From Kingdonia uniflora (lineage: Eukaryota; Streptophyta; Magnoliopsida; Ranunculales; Circaeasteraceae): a stretch of 64,000 nt of DNA. The stretch is taken from NCBI GenBank assembly GCA_014058105.1, contig JACGCM010001488.1, positions 62,001 through 126,000 on the forward strand, in the 5' to 3' direction. The notes beneath the pieces are model-generated. The model ran no database searches and was not told where the DNA came from. It saw only the letters and a program-made list of their open reading frames with translations. Position 1 is the stretch's first letter. Each line of letters opens with the position of its first letter. Shown piece by piece: positions 56,961 through 64,000 of the stretch. Made by a program: the position numbers and the translations under genes.

Positions 56961-57184
56961 TGATGCAAATAAATAACGAAAGAGGAATTCAGTTGATTAA
57001 ACTTCAAATTGATTTGAGCATCTCTAATTAGGGTTTATCTTCTCCATAACCAAAATAAAAAATTGAGTTCCTCAACAACAAAGTTGGGACTAAATACTCT
57101 CCTAGTTTAAAGGGCAAATATTTAAAAATATAAAAAGGATACGACACAGGTGTGTAGACGGCCCACCTATGCCTAGTCACATCA
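56961..57184 (-). repeat. Chromovirus 1 5' LTR
   Basis: 224 bp, TGATGCAAAT...GTCACATCA, followed by target copy GATGC (57185-57189). Confidence 0.92.
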
Positions 57185-57189
57185 GATGC

Positions 57190-57374
57190 GTACACTTATT
57201 TTGGCACATGGGACGTTTATGTTAAAGCACTTACCCATGATTGCTTAACCAACCACTTTCCCTTGAACTATACCTACTTACACATTTTTTCTCTCATTAT
57301 GTGCTTAACCAACCACCTTACACATAATCACGCGTACTCCTCTTTTAAAAAGGACAAATTATGCGCACTAGAAA
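57190..57374. other. Short spacer with a repeated TGCTTAACCAACCAC motif
   Basis: TGCTTAACCAACCAC occurs at about 57242 and 57301, two copies of a 60-bp tandem duplication. The first bases may continue the minus-strand copia gag interrupted by chromovirus 1. Confidence 0.45.
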
Positions 57375-58135
57375 GTGCGTACCATATGGTTTTTGAGATC
57401 ACAAAGCATAGGCGTTTGGAATTCAAGGTACAAAAGCTCCTTGAATCCTAGTACGATGTGGTTTCCTTTACATGATGTAGTTGATACTACAAAGGTAGAA
57501 GCTCCTCGAACTAAAATCACTTTTCCTAAATCTGTTAGTTTGTATACATCTGACGAACTTCTTGTTATGAAACATAATTTGCAAGCTGTTATCGCGATTA
57601 TCAATGGTCTCACCGAGGAAGAATTTCATTAGGTATCTATTTGCTCCACGGCTTTCGGTTCTGGGGTATTCTTCGTGAGGGATACTTCTTCTGTGAGAAT
57701 ATTAAAACCAGCAACTTAGTTTGAAATTATTAAGATGGAAGACGATGAAACTTTTGACGATTTTAAAGGAAGCTCAGTGACATTGTTAATCAATCTCATA
57801 ACATAGGAGAACTAATTGATGAGAAGAAAGTTGTGATGAAATCCTTAGATCTCTGTCCTCTAGGTTCACTCCTCAAACTATTGCCTTGAATGTTGAATGT
57901 TAAGAGTGATGAAGGTATGAAAGTAGAAAAACTTGTGGGTTTATGCAAACTTTTGAAATGACTTGTGGGTTCTTCATCCTCCCGATTCGTCTGTATGTGA
58001 CGAAACTGTATAAAAGATTGACATACTCATGCAGTTTGTGACATGACAATACATCATTTGCAAACTTAACAACTCATGCGCATCAACTCTTCACCCCTTT
58101 TTAGCTTAAATCGACAAAGGTAAAATTATGCAAAT
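57375..58135 (+). pseudogene. Copia gag remnant (UBN2 family), plus strand
   Basis: An open piece at 57375-57632 (about from P-L-H-D-V-V-D-T-T-K-V-E-A-P) leads into copia gag patches: F-E-I-I-K-M-E-D-D-E-T-F-D-D-F (57720-57765), D-E-K-K-V-V-M-K (57818-57842) and G-M-K-V-E-K-L-V-G (57912-57940), in changing frames. It is truncated at 58135 by chromovirus 2. The orientation is opposite to the copia remnant at 49695-51237, so it is a separate insertion. Confidence 0.65.
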
Positions 58136-58321
58136 TGTTAGTTACTACGACTGCGGAAGCAATAAATTATCTCTTATTGTAATTCTAGGGTTTCTTTGAG
58201 TTTTCCTCTCAACTCAAAATAAGAGAACTGAAAAACTAGCAAGGCTCCTAACATCAATATATAGCTAAAGTAAAAGGTGCGTGGCCTCGTGGGTAGACGA
58301 CCTACGAGGCATGATCTATCA
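58136..58321 (-). repeat. Chromovirus 2 3' LTR
   Basis: Plus strand TGTTAGTTACTACG...GATCTATCA, matching 63802-63989 closely. The PPT on the minus strand (TTAGGAGGGGAAAGT) is at 58322-58336. Confidence 0.92.
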
Positions 58322-58419
58322 ACTTTCCCCTCCTAAGAAGAATTCAACCGCGAATTCCGTAGCCGCATATAATCATTGTAAAATGTCGGATCTATCCGTG
58401 TGAAAGATTCCCCCAAAAT

Positions 58420-59860
58420 CTATGAATTACTCTCCTTTGTACGACCAACCCATCGCACCAAAAACTCAATATAACCTGCGGCGTCTAAACGGCTATCCAA
58501 TATCTCATCAATCTCATTTGTTATTGCAACGTCAGGTGTAGGTGTCACTGGTTGTGTTGGAATGTCCCCATAGAACTGAGTCAAAAGTTTGACGTTGACA
58601 ACATGAGATCGCGCTCCAGAAATGCCAAGTTCATAAACATTTTCCCCATAGTGCCTAATGATGCGATAAAGCCCTGATTTACGCAAGAGAAGTTTAGACG
58701 CCACTCCCGTGTGATGTACCTTCTCTATATAAGGTATAACTAGGTCTCCAAGTAAAAAGATAACCTTTCGCCTATGCCGATCCACCCTCTCCTTTACTCC
58801 TGCGTAAGCATCTGCTAAATGTCGTCGGACCTCCATGTATCGCCCGAATAGACTCAGCAAACTCTGCCGCACTATCAGAAGTAAGTACTAGCTTATGAAT
58901 AGGTGCTAAATCCAACGCAAGATCTGGGGAGTAACCCGTCACGATCTGAAAAGGAGATAGTCCCGTCGAAGTGCTGACAGAACTATTGAAGACAAACTCG
59001 ACCTGTGAAAGTGCAAAATCCCACTCCGTAGGCCTATCGCCTATAATACACCGTAGTAGATCACCCAAACTTCGGTTAACCACCTCTGTCCGCTTGTCTG
59101 AGGGTGAAAAACTGTGGAAAAATGAAGCTTGCAGCGTAAAAGTCTTCATAATGTCCTCCATAATGTCCTGTAAACCGTCGATCCCTATTAGAAGTAATTG
59201 ACTGCAGAACTCCATGTAAACGCACCACTTCCTTGAAGAACAACCACGTGAGCCGCATCTTCAGTCTTAGTGCGCAGGGTATAAAATGTACCATTTTTGA
59301 GAATCGATCAACAATCACAAAGACAGTCGAAACCGTGTGTCTTTGGCAACCCTGTGACAAAGTTCATCGAAACATCTCTCTAAGGGCTAGAAGGAATTGG
59401 TAAAGGTGTGTAAAGGCTAGTGTTCTGCTCTCTCCCTTTAGCCGTTGCACAAGAATAACATTGCCGGTGCCGGATAAAAGCATTAACATCCTTGTGCTTA
59501 GTGTTCCAGAAGTACCGCTCTCGCATAAGGGCCATAGTCTTGATTACTCTGAAATATCCTCCAAGACTCCCAACATGGTTATCTGCAATCAGTCGTTCCC
59601 GCATAGACGAACTCAGGACACAAAGGGTTGTACCCTTAAATAAGTACCCGTTCTGAATAATGTAATCCTCATGATAACCCTGGTGTTGGCCACATGAATC
59701 TTCAACTATGATCAAGTAAGAAACTTGCCCAAATAAATTAGAAACTTCAGTGTGGTTTTTGATACTTTGCAAATTTACACAAGAATAAAGAACGCCAACA
59801 ACAAAAAGGGTTGATCTATATTGTTGGACTAACACATTTCTAAATAGATCCACAACACCT
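58420..59860 (-). pseudogene. Chromovirus 2 integrase and chromodomain
   Basis: Open pieces at 59853-59380, 59360-59076, 59215-58772 and 58872-58420 in changing frames. The zinc-binding region has N-H-V-G-S-L-G and an altered R-Q-C-Y-S-C-A. The core shows V-F-V-I-V-D-R-F-S-K-M-V-H-F-I-P, V-R-L-H-G-V-L-Q-S-I-T-S-N-R-D and, in another frame, T-E-V-V-N-R-S-L-G with the Glu kept. The last piece contains P-Y-I-E-K-V-H-H-T-G-V-A and the chromodomain-like E-I-L-D-S-R ... Y-I-E-F-L-V-R-W. At least three frameshifts. Confidence 0.83.
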
Positions 59861-60945
59861 AAGCCTATAAAATGGAAGAATTCGTAAAAAAAACCCGCAA
59901 ATTTGGATTGCTCTAGGTATCATCATGTATTCTTCTAGAGGAATCTCAAACTAAACACCCATGATGTTTTATGATTTAATCTAACAAATGGGCATTAGGC
60001 AAATCTGTTCAACCCCATTGACCAAATAACTTGATAAACAAAACCCATTTCATACTTCATACTAACAACCAAAAGTTCAAAACTCATCACTCAAATCTCA
60101 AAACATCAACAAAATAAAAAACTAAAACAACCCCATCATGCATAAGCAACATAATCAACTCAAATAGAAGAGATGGGTATGATCGTGTACCTTGAACCAA
60201 CGAAACTCTAGCTGAAACTAACAGAGAAGCTTTAATGTATACAAATGTCAGAATTATGATCTTATATATGTACACAAATAAAAGAATATTAAAAACACTA
60301 CAAAGCTAGTAAAGAAATCCCAACGAAGCTTCAAACGCGGAGGAGACAGAATTGGGAATTCCTTGATCAGAGAAGATTCCTCGATTCTGATTTTCCCCCA
60401 ATTCCTCGCTTATGATTTTCCTTGATTCCTTGATTCCTCGATTCTGATTTTCCCCCCAAGAGATACATAGCTTACTGCTTGATTCCTCGATTTGATTTGA
60501 TTGATGTTGTCAAATTGATGTCGTCAAACTCAAACAATTGTGAGATACAAAGATACAGGAGAAGAGCTTGCTGTTGTTAAGCTCAAACAATTGATTCCTC
60601 GATTGATTCCATAGGGGAAGAGATACAATTGATTTCACAGGGGAGAGAAGAGGATTTGAGAGCTTCTGAGCTTGTTGTTGTAGATGAATGCCTCGATAGG
60701 GTTTCTAATCTATTTTCTAATCTAACTTAAAGGGGTATAATAGTAAAAGTCTAAGGTTGATATTTAATGGGGCGGATGCGGGGCGGATAACGGATTTTAT
60801 GTAAGCAGTCCCAAATCCGCCCCGATCCCTGACGAATTTTGGGTAGCTTATACCATCTCCACCCCCATACCCGGTTAGCTCATACCAAATCTGCCCCGTT
60901 CGGGGCGGATCCCCAGCGGGGCGGGCAAATTGCCATCCCTACTGT
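59861..60945. mobile_element. Foreign insertion in chromovirus 2, possible hAT-like element with GC-rich end
   Basis: The chromovirus frame stops at about 60945 (after RNase H) and resumes near 59740-59860. The right edge reads TTGCCATCCCTA on the plus strand, i.e. TAGGGATGGCAA on the minus strand, a common plant hAT terminus, next to palindromic GCCCCG/CGGGGC sequence at 60770-60930. The interior has repeated GATTCCTCGATT(C/T)TGATTTTCCCCC motifs (60375-60450). I cannot find the left terminus or an 8-bp duplication, so the class and left boundary are tentative. Confidence 0.45.
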
Positions 60946-61253
60946 CAATGTCCTCTACTGACTATGCATGTGCCGTAGTGCGTTATGATCCGAATGGATA
61001 AAGAACTCCCGATGAACCAAATAATGTCGCCAATGGCGTAAAGACCGCACTACCGCTAGCAACTCAATGTCATACGTATTGTAGTTCAACTGTGTTCCAG
61101 ATAACTTCTCACTGAAATAAGCCACTAGCCTCTCGTACTGTGAAGCGTAGCACCAATCCCAATCTTACATACGTTTGTAGTAACCTCAAAAACCGTCCCC
61201 AAAAAATCTAGTAATGTAAGAACATGAGGTGTGGTAAGCTTCTGTTTGATCAA
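60946..61253 (-). pseudogene. Chromovirus 2 RNase H
   Basis: Minus-strand patches: A-Y-F-S-E-K-L-S-G-T-Q-L-N-Y-N-T-Y-D-I-E-L-L-A-V-V and H-S-D-H-N-A-L-R-H-M-H. There is one frameshift and a stop near the N-terminal part. It is truncated by the GC-rich insertion. Confidence 0.78.
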
Positions 61254-62258
61254 TCAGAATGCCTCTTCAGCCTTAGAAGTCCACTCAAAAAGCACATTTC
61301 CCATGAGTGACGTGATCGGTGCCATAATACTTCTGAATCCATCTATGAATCGTCTGTAGAACGTAGCCAACCCATGAAAACTCCGTACCTGTGACGTCAT
61401 GGTAGGGACTGGCCAGTTCCTGATTGAATCTACCTTTTCCTCTTCCACCTTGATTCCCTCTGACGAAATAACATACCCTAAAAACTGTATTGCATCGACG
61501 AGGAAAAAATACTTCTTCAACTGAAGAAATAATCGATGCTGACACAGGGCCTTGAAAACTCTCTCCACATGAATAAGATGCTCCTCCTTGGTGCGGCTGT
61601 GTATAAGGATATCATCGAAGTAGACAACAGCAAACTTCTCTGCAATACAATCTCGTAGTACCTCAGTCACCAGTCTCATAAATGTAGATGGTGCGTTAGA
61701 TAGCCCAAAAAGCATCACTAACCACTCATATAGACCGTCTTTGGTCTTAAAAGCCGTCTTCCACTCATCCCCTGGTCGCATGCGAATCTGGTGGTACCCG
61801 CTTTTAAGATCTAACTTGGAGAAGAACCGAGCGCCATATAGATCATCGATTATATCCTCATATCGAGGAATAGGAAAGCTGTACTTCACCGTGATTGTTA
61901 ACTGCCCGACAATTAACACACATACGGTAACTCCCGCCCTTCTCGGGGACTAAGAGTGCTGGAACTGCTACTGGTAACATGCTCTCTCTCAGAACCCTTT
62001 GGCACATAACTCAGCGACCTGTCTCGGTAACTCTGCATGCTCTGCGGGGGTCATACGATAATGGGGCAAATTAGGCAAAGGCACCCCTATAATCAAATCA
62101 ATGTTATACTGAATATCTCGTAATGGAGGTAACTCTGGTGGATCCGGTTCTTGGCGGACGTCGGGGAACTTATCAAGAAGTGGTTGTAACTCATCAGGTA
62201 CTGAATTAGGGGCGGTAGACATCGTATAAACCATGGCGTAAGCAATTCCTTGTCTCAT
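61254..62258 (-). pseudogene. Chromovirus 2 reverse transcriptase
   Basis: The N-terminal piece (62258-61989) has L-P-P-L-R-D-I-Q-Y-N-I-D-L-I and L-P-H-Y-R-M-T-P-A-E-H. A broken 70-base segment follows. The main piece (61919-61254, 221 codons without a stop) has [24 protein letters not shown], an intact Y-F-D-D catalytic box and the thumb [12 protein letters not shown]. It is the best preserved RT in the window. Confidence 0.9.
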
Positions 62259-62690
62259 GCCTTATGCTAGGAAGCTACTGGTCTTACGAATTGGAGGCTC
62301 TTATGGCAGTAAACCTATCCATCTCTGTCGAATACCCCCCTCCCACATGAAGACACATTAGGATGCCTAATATGTATAGCATTCCTCTCCCATTGCCATG
62401 GCCTACCTAAGAGTAAATGATAGACATCCATCTTAATAACAGTACATAATATGGATTCCTCATACTCTCTTATTTTTATCTTCACACGCGTACGGTATAG
62501 TATTGAAATCTCCCCTTGCTTCTCGTCCGTCTATAACCAGCTCAAGGTAGTGACCTTGGGATGGGGTACGAGGTGGAGCTGTAGTTTATCCGCTATGCGC
62601 TCTCAGAGATGAGGTTATCTGTCGACCCACCGTCGATAATTGTTTCCAACCCCTTCCCCTGAGCTTCTACTCGCGTATGGAAAAGCACAT
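62259..62690 (-). pseudogene. Chromovirus 2 protease region
   Basis: The minus strand near 62650-62610 reads I-I-D-G-G-S-T-D-N-L-I-S, the same D-G-G-S active-site form as chromovirus 1. Further patches upstream of RT are broken by stops. Confidence 0.7.
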
Positions 62691-63785
62691 GTTTCTTCCA
62701 ATACTTGTCGGTTCCTTAGTTACTATCATCGCCCTTTACCAATTACCCACACAATGTGATTACTCGTCGTGGTGCTCCCCATCTCACTCGTTGGTATGGT
62801 AAAGGGTCCAATATGATCGCTTTCTCGTGTACCCCCGCCGTCCAACTCTATCATTGATTTCGGTGGATTTTCTGGACTCGGTTCCACCATAAGTCGCGTA
62901 TGCCCCCCCCTTTTGTTGGTTCGGTGCCTAAAGGCGGTCGCGGTGTACCTCTTTCTGAACTTGAGTCCCCTCTCTTGCTGTCTTCGCGGGCTGAACACGG
63001 TATAAGCTGCTGCAGGGGCATGTTTGTGCCAGTCGATGGCATGCCCTGCCCTGTCTTGCTATCATCGTGGGCTAAACTCGGTGTAAGCTGCTACAGGGGC
63101 ATGCCCGTGCCAGTCGACGGCATGTCTCGCCTCGTTCCCCTGCATTCGTGTGTGATGGTTGTGCCTGCCACTTGACCTGTGTTATACCATGCCATAGGCA
63201 TGCCCTGACCCTTGCCTTGGCGTGTGGTTGTCGTAATTGCTGCGTGTCGTGGCATGCCCCCGTGCCTCCCGTGTCCTGGCACGAAGGCATGCCTTAGTCT
63301 TCTTCACAAAATTTATGGTTTTCCTAGATTGTGATTTCGCAATTTTTGCGGACTTCGACGGAAAGAGAGACCTCTCCCTCTTGATTTTCAACCACCATAT
63401 CACCCTGTGATCCCTCCTTTGTTAACGGCGAGTGATTTTGCTTTTCTCCCGTTGTTCGTCGTATTCTTGGCAAGGGTTTAGGATTAGGGTTGGTCTTCTT
63501 CAGTTAGGCTAGCTAATGATTTGAATCGTTGATTATGTGAACTCCTCGCATCAAAGTCACAACCCCTTCGTTGCCTTTTGATCGAGAACTCTTCGACATG
63601 TATCCGTTTTTCCCACCTACTAGATCAATCGCACGGTGACCCTCTCTCTCCGTTGTCTCTTCGAGGTGTTTCATCTCCAAGCCATCTCCAACAAATTTCT
63701 TCAAATTCTCTGTCACAACTCCCGCCTCCAACCTTGTTATCTCAAGAATCGTATGAACATAAAAGGCAAGCTTAGGTTCGCTCAT
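62691..63785 (-). pseudogene. Chromovirus 2 gag region with internal repeats
   Basis: From an ATG at 63785 next to the PBS, 90 codons are open (MSEPKLAFYVHTILEITRLE...), followed by GC-rich coding-like sequence. An 81-bp direct repeat (about 62975-63055 and 63056-63136) encodes copies of M-P-S-T-G-T-(N/G)-M-P-L. No capsid or zinc-knuckle motif is clear, so gag is rearranged. Confidence 0.5.
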
Positions 63786-63801
63786 GGCTCTGGTACCAAG
63801 T
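63786..63801 (-). other. Chromovirus 2 primer binding site
   Basis: Minus strand CTTGGTACCAGAGCC directly inside the 5' LTR, a Met-tRNA-type PBS with small differences. Confidence 0.75.
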
Positions 63802-63989
63802 TGTTATTTACTACGACTGCGGAAGCAACAAATTATCTCTTATTGTAATTCTAGGGTTTTTTTAGAGTTTTCCCCTCAACTCAAAACAAGAGAACTAAAA
63901 AAACTGGCAAGGCTCCTAACGTCAATATATAGCTAAAGTAGAAGGTACGTGGCCTCGTGGGTAGACGACCCACGAGGCATGATCTATCA
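63802..63989 (-). repeat. Chromovirus 2 5' LTR
   Basis: 188 bp TGTTATTTACTACG...GATCTATCA, followed by target copy CAAAT (63990-63994). Confidence 0.92.
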
Positions 63990-64000
63990 CAAATACAATT

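Larger units (their letters stand above)
51238..57184 (-). mobile_element. Chromovirus 1 (Ty3/gypsy with chromodomain), interrupted by a hAT-like element
   Basis: LTRs are 243 bp (51238-51480) and 224 bp (56961-57184). Target duplication GATGC is perfect (51233-51237, 57185-57189). It is 4.5 kb without the hAT-like insertion. Minus-strand order: LTR, Met-type PBS, short remnant of gag, protease, RT, RNase H, integrase, chromodomain, PPT (ACGGGGGGAGT), LTR. Short LTRs and the C-terminal chromodomain suggest a Reina/Galadriel-type chromovirus. Gag is largely missing, pol has stops and the integrase Glu is lost. Confidence 0.92.
58136..63989 (-). mobile_element. Chromovirus 2 (Ty3/gypsy with chromodomain)
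   Basis: 5854 bp with LTRs of 186 bp (58136-58321) and 188 bp (63802-63989). Target duplication CAAAT is perfect (58131-58135, 63990-63994). Minus-strand order: LTR, PBS GGTACCAGAGCC, gag-like region, protease, RT, RNase H, foreign GC-rich insertion, integrase, chromodomain, PPT, LTR. Organisation and proteins are close to chromovirus 1, but the LTRs are different, so it is a related family. RT Y-F-D-D and the integrase Glu are kept, but frameshifts are present. Confidence 0.92.

Overview
The window looks like a stretch of a flowering plant nuclear genome, probably a eudicot. It is AT-rich and has plant-type GT-AG introns. It holds plant LTR retrotransposon lineages (Athila, Tat, chromovirus, copia), a Helitron, a hAT-like transposon and one intact plant bHLH transcription factor gene. 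No organelle, bacterial or viral gene was recognised. Nearly everything except the bHLH gene is mobile DNA, much of it nested and decayed.

Layout. 1-2391: degenerate sequence, with fragments of an unidentified reading frame on the minus strand. 2392-25345: an Athila-type Ty3/gypsy element (+). Its 5' LTR is cut in two by a 12.0 kb Tat-type Ty3/gypsy element (minus, 3016-15015, TSD CATAG). The Tat element carries the second RNase H of its clade and a long antisense ORF region. 25346-26880: degenerate flank. 26903-28388 (minus): a complete four-exon bHLH93/bHLH61-class gene of 313 aa, the only intact host gene. 28700-30629: nothing recognisable. 30630-49172: a Ty1/copia element (+) with 262-bp LTRs, interrupted twice. 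The first interruption is a 3.2 kb gag-protease-only LTR element (33635-36822, minus). The second is an 8.1 kb Helitron (41029-49135, minus) sitting inside the copia 3' LTR. 49173-51237: a possible host 5' UTR, then a decayed copia fragment (minus). 51238-57184: chromovirus 1 (minus, TSD GATGC), itself interrupted by a 1.4 kb hAT-like transposon (54129-55542, TSD ATGGCGAC). 57185-58135: a copia gag remnant (+). 58136-63989: chromovirus 2 (minus, TSD CAAAT).

Most notable content. (a) The Helitron has clean termini. It carries seven exons of a calreticulin gene with introns, preceded by a promoter-like sequence with a first exon and followed by exons of a second, unidentified gene. All are on one strand and could be spliced into a chimeric transcript, although the calreticulin part has a nonsense codon and a frameshift. 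(b) The hAT-like element carries the 5' UTR and first 40 or so codons of ribosomal protein L26. (c) The gag-only element has, in both LTRs, six copies of a TTCGAA-centred palindrome arranged as three regularly spaced pairs. (d) The copia leader holds twelve ACGT cores in under 300 bp.

Relative order of insertions from nesting: Athila before Tat; copia before the gag-only element and the Helitron; the 49.7-51.2 kb copia fragment before chromovirus 1, and chromovirus 1 before the hAT-like element. The retroelements are mostly non-functional: the Tat and Athila RT catalytic motifs are mutated, chromovirus 1 has lost the integrase glutamate and most of gag, and the copia pol is full of stops. I found no evidence of a new enzymatic or defence system; the gene-capturing transposons are the best candidates for novelty.
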